Positions 8,772 to 16,431 of a DNA stretch of 64,000 nucleotides are shown here, piece by piece. Each line of letters starts with the position of its first letter. Position 1 is the stretch's first letter. Position numbers and translations under genes: made by a program. Source of the DNA: Exobacillus caeni (GTDB taxonomy: Bacteria; Bacillota; Bacilli; Bacillales; Guptibacillaceae); assembly GCF_005747095.1 (NCBI RefSeq), contig NZ_SWLG01000007.1, positions 186,001 to 250,000 on the forward strand. Reading direction: 5' to 3'. Below the pieces are notes generated by a model. The model was not told the origin of the DNA and made no database searches. It saw nothing but the letters and a program-made list of their open reading frames with translations.

Positions 8772-8800
8772 AGTTTATAGCTTTCCAATTTTTCTGTCAA
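8772..8800 (-). promoter_or_regulatory. Sigma-A promoter of the ABC-F transcript
   Basis: Minus-strand TTGACA (8795-8800) is separated by exactly 17 bases from TAAACT (8772-8777), placing transcription start near 8765 and creating the long leader. Confidence 0.75.
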
Positions 8801-8850
8801 TACCAAACTTAATTACTACATTGAAAAAGTTAAAAGCATTAGAAAAAGCC

Positions 8851-8910
8851 AGTCCCCCTGTAGCGAATTAACGCGCTGGGGGACTGACCCCATTTGTTTT
8901 GTGGATTACT
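8851..8910 (-). repeat. Gene-end repeat, copy A (GGGGTCAG plus TTATCCACA-like)
   Basis: On the minus strand the sortase stop codon is embedded in TAATCCACAAAA, followed by GGGGTCAGTCCCCC. This matches four other copies in the window. A second arm, AGTCCCCC at 8851-8858, pairs with GGGGGACT at 8878-8885 to make a terminator-like hairpin. Confidence 0.75.
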
Positions 8911-9508
8911 TCACGCTGATGAGCTCTGATTGGATGATGTAACGGTACGGTGCATCACCGACAAATTCAAACGGATAACAGGTTGAGATCGTTAGCAGAG
9001 GTTCTTCTTTTTTGACGACTACGCTCCGGTCCTCGGCCTCGGTGATAAATGTTTTTCTAACTTGATAAGTGTATTCTTTGTCATGATACTTTACGGTCAC
9101 CATGTCACCGATCTTCACGTCGCCCATTTCGGTAAAGACGGTGTCCCTGTGCCCGGCGAGCAGTACATGGCCGGTTTCTTCCGGTGTGACCGTCCATTTA
9201 CTGTCATGCATTCCGACCCCCTGCTTTAATGTCTCTGGATCAGTACCCCAGTACACAGGATACTTGCTTTCAATGGAAGGGATCAACAGATGTGCAACTT
9301 CCTGCCCCTTTTCGAGCTTGATTTCATCTTTAGATCCAGGCAATTTTTTCACGGGTTCACGAACTGTATCATCATAGCTCAAGTACTCATTCAGTTCACT
9401 ATTGCTCATCGCTTCAACCGTATGCCGTTGTTTCCACCACTGGTATGCGTTAGGCAATGCCACTGCAAGTCCAACAACAATTGCGAGAAGTCCGATCCAT
9501 TTCCTCAT
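8906..9508 (-). CDS. Class D sortase, 200 aa
   Basis: Membrane transpeptidase that cuts an LPxT-type signal and joins the substrate to the cell wall. Residues 1-25 form an N-terminal anchor (WIGLLAIVVGLAVALP). The catalytic triad is visible: His120 in LLAGHRDT, Cys177 in ISTCYPF and Arg189 in APYRYI. The HRDT and TCYPF contexts fit class D, and 200 residues is typical. The ATG at 9508 follows AAGGGGGAAAG; the longer TTG frame starts inside that ribosome site. The neighbouring upstream gene encodes a wall protein with LPDTA, a class D-type signal, so they are a likely enzyme-substrate pair. Confidence 0.92.
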   Translation of the reverse strand: MRKWIGLLAIVVGLAVALPNAYQWWKQRHTVEAMSNSELNEYLSYDDTVREPVKKLPGSKDEIKLEKGQEVAHLLIPSIESKYPVYWGTDPETLKQGVGMHDSKWTVTPEETGHVLLAGHRDTVFTEMGDVKIGDMVTVKYHDKEYTYQVRKTFITEAEDRSVVVKKEEPLLTISTCYPFEFVGDAPYRYIIQSELISVK

Positions 9509-9629
9509 CAAGCTTTCCCCCTTCAAGCTAAAAAACTAACTGACTGACTATTAGAACTTTTACTACTTACTTCTGATGGCTGTTGTGTCGAATAACCGTT
9601 TGATACAAACTTTTGTTTTCTATACTGCA

Positions 9630-9664
9630 AAAAAAAGGCAGGTTGATCTTACTCTTAACCTACC
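9630..9664 (-). terminator. Terminator after the Excalibur gene
   Basis: GGCAGGTT and AACCTACC pair (one mismatch), and on the minus strand a run of T follows. It lies between the wall-protein gene and the sortase, so the sortase may need partial readthrough or its own promoter. Confidence 0.7.
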
Positions 9665-9689
9665 TTCTTTTTATAAATTAATCAATCCT

Positions 9690-10133
9690 TTAAGCCCTGA
9701 CTTTTCTTCGAATGAAAAGCAGTGCACCTGCTGCCATTATGAAAGCCCCCACAATCACCATTGTTATGTGGTTTGAAGCAGTATCCGGCAGTTCGCCGCC
9801 TTCTTCACCATCAGCAGTAGCTTCATCTTGATCGTTGGTCTGTCCATCTTCATCTGTATTATTATTATTCGTGTCTTCTTTATCAGCTACATAGGAATCC
9901 CATTCACCTGAATTCACTTCACAGGGTAGGCCATCGTTATCCCGGTCAAGGTCGGAAGGATCATTTTCAGCGTTATACCCGTGTTCGTACCAAAAATCCA
10001 TGACTTCTTGCTTACTGGAGAAATCGTCACAATTCTTATCAGAACTTCCGTGAGAGGCCTGTGCAATAAAACCGCCGAACAACATGATCGCCAGAAAGAC
10101 AAAACTCAACAAACCAAGATAAAGCCTTTTCAT
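9690..10133 (-). CDS. LPDTA-anchored Excalibur-domain surface protein, 147 aa
   Basis: Exported small calcium-binding protein, probably covalently attached to peptidoglycan. It has a signal peptide (1-26), an Excalibur domain at about 34-73 with Cys35, the Asp ligands of DLDRDNDG (62-68) and Cys71-Glu72, then an acidic Asn/Asp/Glu linker. The C-terminal sorting signal is LPDTA at 115-119, a membrane helix (about 123-140) and the basic tail RRKVRA. The ATG at 10133 follows AGGAGGTAC. The sortase encoded 180 bases downstream is the obvious anchoring enzyme. Anchoring through LPDTA by class D sortases is known for Bacillus; the biological role of this protein is not. Confidence 0.9.
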   Translation of the reverse strand: MKRLYLGLLSFVFLAIMLFGGFIAQASHGSSDKNCDDFSSKQEVMDFWYEHGYNAENDPSDLDRDNDGLPCEVNSGEWDSYVADKEDTNNNNTDEDGQTNDQDEATADGEEGGELPDTASNHITMVIVGAFIMAAGALLFIRRKVRA

Positions 10134-10553
10134 GTTTATGTACCTCCTGTAAGCCAGTATTTGTTTTTCCTATAGAGGTACATAACCGCTTTTTACCTTT
10201 TTTAATCCTATTTTTTACAATTTTGTTTATTTTTTAATAATTACTTTTTTATTTCAAGGATCTTTTCGCATACTTGTTGCTTAATAAGCTTTACATTAGA
10301 GAGGAACTGCGACGCTATCTCAACATAGATTTCCGCTCCGGGCAGTTCTCTTTCCGTAGCGGCAAGTCTTATGTTATGTCGCAGTTTATCGTTTTTTCAA
10401 AAACAACAATCTTTAAGAAAAAGCCTATTTCAGACATACATTCCTTAGGCTTCAGCTTTTGGGGAGAAAACGGTTTATCACCAATTCTATAACATACTTC
10501 TGATTGAATGAACATAAAATGAAATATTATCCTTTGGAAAGGAGCAAACAATA
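10134..10553. other. Intergenic region with nested inverted repeats
   Basis: About 420 bases between divergent genes. AACTGCGAC (10305-10313) pairs with GTCGCAGTT (10378-10386), AACATA (10322-10327) with TATGTT (10370-10375), and CCGCT (10333-10337) with AGCGG (10358-10362), giving a nested hairpin of about 80 bases. GCAGTTC at 10342-10348 offers an alternative partner for the left arm. AAGCCTA/TAGGCTT pairs further right, near 10420-10452. No gene is seen here. Confidence 0.6.
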
Positions 10554-10805
10554 ATGATCAAGAAGCTTTTTGAACGTAAAAAAGAGTTGGAATGGGAATT
10601 GTTTGATGTGAACCGCCAGATAGCGGAACAGGAATTTATGGGATTAGCAAGGGAAACCGCTAACTTACTGATTAGAAACCGTATCTATACCATTGAAGAA
10701 TTAAAAAAGTTTTCTGACAAGCAGCTTTTAACCCTGTATAACATTGATGAAAATAGACTCTGGGAGATCCGTATGTTTTTATCAGAGTTGAGGGAAACAT
10801 ATTAA
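10554..10805 (+). CDS. Small protein with an RNA polymerase alpha-CTD-like fold, 83 aa
   Basis: Residues 1-25 form a charged helix (KKLFERKKELEWEL). Residues 30-80 (LARETANLLIRNRIYTIEEL, then KQLLTLYNIDENRLWEI) follow the helix-hairpin-helix pattern of the alpha C-terminal domain, the part of RpoA that contacts UP-element DNA and activators. The ATG at 10554 follows GGAAAGGAG. A terminator lies ten bases downstream, so this is a complete single-gene unit. A DNA- or RNAP-related role is an inference from the fold pattern alone; the RpoA residues that bind DNA are only partly conserved. Confidence 0.7.
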   Translation: MIKKLFERKKELEWELFDVNRQIAEQEFMGLARETANLLIRNRIYTIEELKKFSDKQLLTLYNIDENRLWEIRMFLSELRETY

Positions 10806-10814
10806 TTCCACAAA

Positions 10815-10838
10815 AAGCAGGCGATCGCCTGTTTTTTT
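10815..10838 (+). terminator. Terminator
   Basis: The perfect palindrome CAGGCGATCGCCTG with an A-rich left flank and a run of seven T on the right. Confidence 0.9.
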
Positions 10839-10909
10839 ATTGTTTTAAAAGTTTAGATGATATCCCGGATGTATAAGATGGAAGCTAATACATCTTTTAT
10901 AGAGGGATA

Positions 10910-11608
10910 ATGATGGAAACAATTTTAGTCACATTCGGAAGAACGCTTACCGGGTTTTTCGTGTTGCTTTTTCTTGTTCGGATTTTAGGGAAAAAACAGC
11001 TGAGCCAGATTACATTTTTCACTTATATAACCGGGATCGCGCTTGGAAACATTGCAGGAGACATGGTCGTTCACCGGGACGTTAAGCTAATTGATGGTGT
11101 AACAGGACTTACGCTATGGATGCTGCTAACGATGCTTGTGGAATATATCAGCTTAAAATCAGCTAAAGCAAGGGTGCTGCTTGACGGAGAACCAACCATC
11201 ATCATCCGGGATGGAAATATTCTTGAAAAAGCGATGGCTTCCCATAAGTTAAACATGGATGACCTCAGTATGCTTCTCAGAAACAAAAACGTTTTTTCAA
11301 TAAAAGAAGTAGAGTACGCCATCCTTGAGCCAAACGGACAGCTCAGTGTTCTTAAAAAGTTGGACAATGAAGCGGTCACCAGGAAGGATTTAAGCATTCT
11401 ATCAGTACCAAGAAAATACCTCCCCGCAGAGCTTATTACCGATGGAAAGGTCGTTAAGAAGAATTTAACAGAATTAAACCTGACTAAGGAATGGCTTCAG
11501 AACCAGCTCCGGGCGCAGGGAATTCAAAGTCTTGAAGAGATATTCTATGCAGAACTTCAGAGTGATGGGACGATACATATTGATAAAAGGGACAGTAAGG
11601 GAAACTAG
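10910..11608 (+). CDS. DUF421 (YetF-like) membrane protein, 232 aa
   Basis: Three hydrophobic segments lie in the first 85 residues: LTGFFVLLFLVRILGKK, ITFFTYITGIALGNIAG and LTLWMLLTMLVEYI. After them comes a cytoplasmic domain of about 140 residues with the family's GEPTIIIRDGNILEKAM motif near 95-110. The RILGKKQLSQ motif near the first helix is typical of the family. Length matches YetF/YrbG/YkjA-type proteins. Some relatives are linked to spore germination or envelope stress in Bacillus; the specific role here is unknown. The start at 10910 (ATGATG) follows AGAGGGATAATG. Confidence 0.85.
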   Translation: MMETILVTFGRTLTGFFVLLFLVRILGKKQLSQITFFTYITGIALGNIAGDMVVHRDVKLIDGVTGLTLWMLLTMLVEYISLKSAKARVLLDGEPTIIIRDGNILEKAMASHKLNMDDLSMLLRNKNVFSIKEVEYAILEPNGQLSVLKKLDNEAVTRKDLSILSVPRKYLPAELITDGKVVKKNLTELNLTKEWLQNQLRAQGIQSLEEIFYAELQSDGTIHIDKRDSKGN

Positions 11609-11660
11609 TTTATTCGCCAAAGAAACGGCATCCGAAATGGACTGCCGTTTCTTAAACTCG

Positions 11661-12863
11661 CTATTGGATTGGATTGAAACCAACATTCCAGATCCCATCT
11701 TCATCTTTTATCATTCGAAATCCCTGTTCTCCATTTGCATTCGAATATTTAACATAGCCTTCGAACTCTCCCGTTTGAATAAATTTCCCATTCTGCAATC
11801 CTTTATATTGCTTAGTGATCGCTTCTGTAGTCCCCCTGTGAGACTCTGGAATCGCTTGATCCTCTTCTTTCGTTCTTAGTACATAGCCTTCCCGATCGGT
11901 GTATAAAGCATAGGAGATGTCGTATCTCTTCTCTAACTCCGCCTGCACATATAGCTTTGCGATGCTAAGAGGGGGAAGATCTTTTAAATGCTGTTCGTTT
12001 AAATCATTCGAGAAAGCTTTATAAGCCACCATCTCTACATCGGTCAGCATGAATTCTGGAGTATCATCTTGCGGCCCATCTTTGCTTTCCTTCTCTTCTT
12101 CCCCGCTTGAAAGCGGCATGACTCCATCAAGCTTCCAGCCTCCATCAACATATTTTAGCGTAAATTCATACGTATCTGACTTTGTTTCACCTTCTTTCTC
12201 GATCGGAACATTATACTCCACGATCCGTTCACTTTCACTTTCCTTTTTGGTGATAGAAACCACTTCTGTATCCTGCCACAGGTAATCCCCTGAAAATCTC
12301 TGGCCAGGCTGGGCAAGTTTATCTTTCTTCACGATAAATGGATGTTCGCCGAATATCTGCAATGCTGCTTCCGGCGTAAAAGCTTCTTCTAAATAATCGA
12401 GTACTTCCTGCTTTGTATCAAAGTCTTCACCCATGTAACGGTAAGCTTCTCCTTCCTCGGTAAATGTTTTTCCCGATTCAGGTCCTCCGCCGTTCAGGAC
12501 CACCGAATAGTGGGCGAATGCGATTCCGATGATCTGCTGTGCGGCTTTCTCATCGAACTTTTGTTTTTCTTTTTCATCCTTTTGATCCTGATCTGGAACA
12601 GCTGGCGGGTTTTCATGGCCTGGCGAATCTGTGTTGCCTCCGCTTGAGTTTAGGACAAAGTCCGAGCCGATAAAAATACCAAAAATCAATAACGAAGCAA
12701 CAAGAAGGTTTGGAAACCATCCTTGAACAGGCAGCCTGGATTTAGTTCGATCAGCTTCGTCGATCAGCGCGGTTCTAAGTTCTTGTTTGAAGTTCTTTCG
12801 CGGAGCAAGTCCTGGCCTATGTTTTAACGGCTGCAAAAAATCATTATCTGGTCTTTTGCTCAT
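11661..12863 (-). CDS. Anti-sigma-factor-like membrane protein, 400 aa
   Basis: Probable regulator that holds the ECF sigma factor encoded just upstream. A cytoplasmic N-terminus (about 1-50, rich in Lys/Arg) precedes one membrane helix (LLVASLLIFGIFIGSDFVL, about 54-72), an acidic Pro/Asp/Glu/Lys linker, and a large outside part with two NTF2-like or DUF-type segments (about 110-245 and 260-400). The ATG at 12863 follows GAAGGGGTGG and overlaps the sigma stop by 20 bases, a sign of translational coupling. No clear anti-sigma zinc motif is present. The role is inferred from gene order and topology. Confidence 0.7.
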   Translation of the reverse strand: MSKRPDNDFLQPLKHRPGLAPRKNFKQELRTALIDEADRTKSRLPVQGWFPNLLVASLLIFGIFIGSDFVLNSSGGNTDSPGHENPPAVPDQDQKDEKEKQKFDEKAAQQIIGIAFAHYSVVLNGGGPESGKTFTEEGEAYRYMGEDFDTKQEVLDYLEEAFTPEAALQIFGEHPFIVKKDKLAQPGQRFSGDYLWQDTEVVSITKKESESERIVEYNVPIEKEGETKSDTYEFTLKYVDGGWKLDGVMPLSSGEEEKESKDGPQDDTPEFMLTDVEMVAYKAFSNDLNEQHLKDLPPLSIAKLYVQAELEKRYDISYALYTDREGYVLRTKEEDQAIPESHRGTTEAITKQYKGLQNGKFIQTGEFEGYVKYSNANGEQGFRMIKDEDGIWNVGFNPIQ

Positions 12864-13386
12864 TGAAAACCACCACCCCTTCGTTTGATTTTTCAAGCAT
12901 TTTTTTCATTTGCCTAATCGCCCGGTGATAATCTACTTTCACTTTCGATTCTTTCCAATTCAGTATTTCTGCTGTCTCTTTAATCGAGCATTCCTTGAGG
13001 CCCCTTAAAATAACTACATTTCGAAAGTCAGCCTTTAATGTCGATAGAGCCTTTTGCAAAACTGCCCAATCCTCTGTATGCTCGATCTCTTCATCTGGAT
13101 TACCGTCGTTACTTTTGTATAGGTTTGTTAACTTTTCAGGGAGTATCGAAATAAGTTTCCTCTTTCTGTAATGGTCGATTGCCGTACGACTTGCGATCGA
13201 TAAAATCCATGTTTTTAAGGATGATTTATGAGTAAAGCTGTTATAGCTTTTGATTACTTTTAAAAATGTGTCCTGTGTTAGATCTTCCGCTTCTGACCGG
13301 CTGTTCGTAAAATAAAGCAAATATTGATACACGTCATGAAAATACTTTTCATATATGTCTTGAATGCTTTCTCCCGTGTCCCCCAT
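12844..13386 (-). CDS. ECF-type RNA polymerase sigma factor, 180 aa
   Basis: Directs RNA polymerase to stress-type promoters. Region 2 spans about 5-75 with YQYLLYFTNSRSEAEDLTQD and LKTWILSIASRTAIDHYRKR (2.4). Region 4 spans about 110-165 with LKECSIKETAEILNWKESKV as its helix-turn-helix. A longer frame begins at 13452, but AAAGGAGGG lies just before the ATG at 13386 (MGDTGES), which I take as the start. It is followed by an overlapping membrane protein that is probably its anti-sigma factor, and preceded by an ECF-type promoter, so it likely activates itself. Closest in style to SigX/YlaC-like factors; the exact group is not certain. Confidence 0.88.
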   Translation of the reverse strand: MGDTGESIQDIYEKYFHDVYQYLLYFTNSRSEAEDLTQDTFLKVIKSYNSFTHKSSLKTWILSIASRTAIDHYRKRKLISILPEKLTNLYKSNDGNPDEEIEHTEDWAVLQKALSTLKADFRNVVILRGLKECSIKETAEILNWKESKVKVDYHRAIRQMKKMLEKSNEGVVVFNEQKTR

Positions 13387-13414
13387 GCCCTTCCCTCCTT
13401 TAACTAACAAATTA

Positions 13415-13441
13415 GTCGTGTTTGCTTTAAGAATAGTTTCA
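13415..13441 (-). promoter_or_regulatory. ECF-type (autoregulatory) promoter
   Basis: Minus-strand TGAAAC (13436-13441) and CGAC (13415-13418) are separated by 17 bases, matching the -35 and -10 elements of Bacillus ECF promoters. It lies 29 bases upstream of the sigma start codon. Confidence 0.75.
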
Positions 13442-13631
13442 GGTTTATTCAAATAGTTTTAAAAGAGGCTTGTTCAAAAAACTCATTCGTCCGTTCTAGT
13501 GCTTGCTCTATATGATTTATTTAAGTGCCAGTAAAAGCCTGCAAAAGACAAGATATTAAAAACCATAGTAGTTTTAGCTGCCATAGTATGGTAGTTTAAT
13601 TTAACAAGAGAAAAGAAAAGGGGGAAAAGTT

Positions 13632-14183
13632 ATGGAGCCAATCCTGCTTAATATTCCAACCGAACTAACAACAGACCGGCTATTATTAAGAGTGCCGGAA
13701 CCGGGTGACGGTCCTGAGGTAAATGAAGTTTCGAACAAATCTCTGCCACAGTTAAGACCGTGGTTGAAATTCGCCCAAAAAGTACAGAGCATAGATGAGA
13801 CAGAGACCTTTTTAAGAGAAGCGAAAGCGGAGTTTATCATGCGGAAATCGCTGACATATCTTATTTTTAAAGAAAGCAGGTTCATTGGAAATATCAGCCT
13901 TTTCCACATCGATTGGAAGTTTCCTAAGTTCGAGATCGCCTACTGGCTTTCGACGGATGAAAATGGAAACGGCTATATGACAGAGGCAGTTAAAGCTGTG
14001 ACTGAACTTGCATTTACACAGTTAGATGCTGTCAGAGTAGAAATTAAAGTTGCTACTCCAAACGATAAGAGCAGAGGGATTCCCGAAAAGCTGGGCTTTG
14101 AACTGGAAGGAATTTTAAAAAAGGCCGATAAACATCCTGATGGCTATTATTACGATGTTGCATTATATGCCAAAACGAACTGA
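13632..14183 (+). CDS. RimJ/RimL-type GNAT acetyltransferase, 183 aa
   Basis: Acetylates a protein N-terminus or a small amine. The opening LTTDRLLLRVPEPGDGPEV near 12-30 is the standard RimL signature, and AYWLSTDENGNGYMTEAV near 104-120 is the acetyl-CoA loop, followed by PNDKSRGIPEKLGFELEG. Length is typical. The ATG at 13632 follows AAAAGGGGGAAAAG. It is transcribed convergently with the next GNAT, and the two share a large bidirectional hairpin between them. The true substrate is unknown; other RimL relatives act on ribosomal protein L12 or on spermidine. Confidence 0.85.
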   Translation: MEPILLNIPTELTTDRLLLRVPEPGDGPEVNEVSNKSLPQLRPWLKFAQKVQSIDETETFLREAKAEFIMRKSLTYLIFKESRFIGNISLFHIDWKFPKFEIAYWLSTDENGNGYMTEAVKAVTELAFTQLDAVRVEIKVATPNDKSRGIPEKLGFELEGILKKADKHPDGYYYDVALYAKTN

Positions 14184-14202
14184 ATTTTACCAGCACATGG
14201 TG

Positions 14203-14329
14203 AAAGGGGCAGACTCAAAAGCAAAGTGGCAGGCACCTCCATCACACTACCTAGATAAACTTTTACCAATATTCATCTAGATGGTGTGCTAAACGGAGAG
14301 AGGCAGACACTTATGAGTCTGCCCCTTTT
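14203..14329. repeat. Large palindromic element, repeat family 2 (long copy)
   Basis: AAAGGGGCAGACTC (14203-14216) pairs perfectly with GAGTCTGCCCCTTT (14315-14328). Inside, CACACTACCTAGAT (14243-14256) pairs with ATCTAGATGGTGTG (14275-14288). It separates two convergent GNAT genes and ends in T runs, so it can act as a terminator. The segment GACTCAAAAGCAAAGTG recurs inverted at 49252-49288. Confidence 0.8.
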
Positions 14330-14332
14330 GTC

Positions 14333-14836
14333 TCAGGTAAGAAACAATATCATATGTTCCTCATCCCAGTACTTCCCTTTATGTTTCAAAGCATTCTTTT
14401 CGATTCCTATGGATTCAAAACCAACGCTTTCATACAGTTTCCTGGCTTTCGGGTTTGTGGTGGCTACTGACAATAATACTTGTTCAATCCCTTCTGCCTT
14501 TGCACGCTCTATTGCCTTTTGTACCAGCTTTTTGCCGAATCCCTTCTTCTGGTGCTCAGGCTGGATATACATTGCTACAAGCATCGCCTTATGTCTCATC
14601 TTTGCAGCTTTTTCCTTTACGACTGTTACCGTACCGCAAAGATTTCCATCAACAAAGGCGCCAAGCGTGAAACTTCCTGTTGCCCTAATATTCTGTGCAG
14701 TCCTCTCGATCGGGTTTTCTCTGTCCATCGCTTCGCGGTATGTGGTCGCAAAGCTTTCCGGTGCTTTTTGCAATGCTTCTAAACGAAGATTCCAGTATGC
14801 TTCAGCATCCTTAGTATTAAGAAGACGTATTTCCAT
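14333..14836 (-). CDS. GNAT family N-acetyltransferase, 167 aa
   Basis: Single GNAT domain covering the whole protein. The strand VAMYIQPEHQKKGFGKKLVQ near 88-107 carries the Q/R-x-x-G-x-G/A acetyl-CoA signature, and TTNPKARKLYESVGFESIG near 127-145 is the motif B helix and strand. The N-terminal IRLLNTKDAEAYWNLRLEAL is typical of a large Bacillus subgroup whose substrates are not defined. The ATG at 14836 follows TAGGAGGAAC. It is probably monocistronic. Confidence 0.85.
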   Translation of the reverse strand: MEIRLLNTKDAEAYWNLRLEALQKAPESFATTYREAMDRENPIERTAQNIRATGSFTLGAFVDGNLCGTVTVVKEKAAKMRHKAMLVAMYIQPEHQKKGFGKKLVQKAIERAKAEGIEQVLLSVATTNPKARKLYESVGFESIGIEKNALKHKGKYWDEEHMILFLT

Positions 14837-15025
14837 TGATGTTCCTCCTAAATAAAAACGTAGCGTTTGTATGAAAATGACTAATAAAGGCTTCCTAACT
14901 TATAAAAAAGAAGATAAAAGAAAGAAGTATTGGTTGATTATGTATCCGATCAAACTCTCCATACATACAGTCTATCATCTTCTACGGCATAATAAGATAA
15001 AAGTTTCAAAGGTCTGAAAAATAAA

Positions 15026-15057
15026 AAGCAAACACTGCAAGAAACAGTGTTTGCTTC
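15026..15057 (-). terminator. Terminator of the small Cys/His protein gene
   Basis: AAGCAAACACTG and CAGTGTTTGCTT form a perfect twelve-pair stem with a seven-base loop and a T-rich minus-strand tail, starting five bases after the stop codon. Confidence 0.9.
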
Positions 15058-15061
15058 ATGG

Positions 15062-15196
15062 TTATATGCTTTTAATGTGGACAGTGTGTCCGCACTTTCC
15101 ACAGCGTCGATTGATGACTTGTTCATCTTCATAAGAGAAGCTTCCTGAATGTTCAAAGGAATGCTTACAAAATAGCTTCTTAAATACAGCTAACAT
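15062..15196 (-). CDS. Small Cys/His-rich protein, 44 aa
   Basis: A short frame starting with ATG at 15196 encodes MLAVFKKLFCKHSFEHSGSF and continues to the end motif RRCGKCGHTVHIKSI. One Cys-x-His and one Cys-Gly-x-Cys-Gly-His cluster about 20 residues apart suggest a single zinc site of the treble-clef or ribbon kind. The ribosome site (AGGTG, nine bases away) is moderate. A perfect terminator begins right after the stop, which strongly supports a real gene. Function unknown; it may bind nucleic acid or a protein partner. Confidence 0.72.
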   Translation of the reverse strand: MLAVFKKLFCKHSFEHSGSFSYEDEQVINRRCGKCGHTVHIKSI

Positions 15197-15378
15197 CTTC
15201 GTTGACACCTACTTTCACATCTTTTTACGAATGAGCATAAAGTAAGTGTTTCCCGTGAGAGAAGATTTTTAAACCTCAAATTAATATTAGATTTTCACCT
15301 ACAAAAGCTAAGAACTACTTTGTTTTATTAGATTATAAATAATCATTAGTAGCATATATTCAATTCAAATATTCATCC

Positions 15379-16335
15379 CTAATTACTCATCGCCTTATAG
15401 CTCTGATACTTATGAATTGCCTGTCCACCGTATCCTTGTTCATCCGCATAAATCTGGTCAACCACCTCTAATTGTTCGTCCATATAAGTTTCTCCTTCTT
15501 CAAAGAAAGAAACCTTTTCATACGGCTCAAGGTACTGCGTTTCCACTCCGATAACAAGCTTCACACCGTTCTCACTCGCATATTTCATCTCATGGTCCGT
15601 ATGATAAAGGATGGAATCTCTCCCTTCCGCAAAATCCCGATAAGCCATGATCACAACACTGTTGACTACGTCCATCACATGGTCAGATAATGGTTTGGTA
15701 TCTCCATGATAAGTTGTAGTATATTTATCCCCATCAAACCAGAACGGCATCGCTATCATGAATTCAAAATCGTGGCTATTGCTGTACGCTTTTGCAATAT
15801 TATTTAATATTTTCACCACGGCCAAATACTCTTGGATCAGTTGATCCCTTTCAGTTGTATCCCATTCATCTAGTAAATAGGGTTCAATATCGAATTGTAT
15901 ACCATCAAACTGTTCCGAACTTTTAGATTCACGGTTATACTTAAACACATCATGCATGCGGCTGATCGGGATATCATAATTTTCTTCCTTCGCCCACTCG
16001 GATGCTCCATCTAATGCGTAAACATCAATATTATTTTCATGCGCTAATTTTATTAACTTCCTATATTGTTCAGGGTGTTCGATAAGATAAGGCTCACCCT
16101 CTCTTTCACCGATATTCAAGTAAATCAAGTTAACTCCCTTTTCTTTTGCAAAATCAACCATTTCCATTCTTGCTTCTTCTGTGCTGATGTCTTTGTTCGG
16201 AAACCATGCCCACATCGCTTTATCCTTTCCTGATGTCGTCTGAGCAAACGCTCCTGTCGGAAATGCAGCTACCACCATAATCAAAGCACACACCAGTGCG
16301 AACCATTGGACTTTCTTTTTTTTTCGTATTGCCAC
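15379..16335 (-). CDS. Exported TIM-barrel-like protein, 318 aa
   Basis: A basic start (MAIRKKKK), hydrophobic core and AFA cleavage site near residue 31 make a clear signal peptide. The mature part reads like a glycoside-hydrolase-type barrel: MWAWFPNKDIS, NLIYLNIGE, IDVYALDG, FDGIQFDIEPYL (near 145-156, acidic residues at a strand end) and FEFMIAMPFWF, VVIMAYRDFAEG, VKLVIGVETQYLEP. The GTG at 16335 follows AAGGAGG. I do not recognise the exact family; catalytic acids may be those in QFDIEP. It precedes the sugar locus but reads as a separate unit. Confidence 0.75.
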   Translation of the reverse strand: MAIRKKKKVQWFALVCALIMVVAAFPTGAFAQTTSGKDKAMWAWFPNKDISTEEARMEMVDFAKEKGVNLIYLNIGEREGEPYLIEHPEQYRKLIKLAHENNIDVYALDGASEWAKEENYDIPISRMHDVFKYNRESKSSEQFDGIQFDIEPYLLDEWDTTERDQLIQEYLAVVKILNNIAKAYSNSHDFEFMIAMPFWFDGDKYTTTYHGDTKPLSDHVMDVVNSVVIMAYRDFAEGRDSILYHTDHEMKYASENGVKLVIGVETQYLEPYEKVSFFEEGETYMDEQLEVVDQIYADEQGYGGQAIHKYQSYKAMSN

Positions 16336-16431
16336 CCTGTTCCCTCCTTAAATTTTTTTACTATAAAAACATACCATTCATCAAGCCGTTTCCATTCATG
16401 AATCACATCCTTCTATTTAGTAGTTCATCCA

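Noticed and set aside
10274-10492. Plus-strand frame of 72 codons
   Set aside because: It runs through the nested hairpin, has no ribosome site and shows no protein features.
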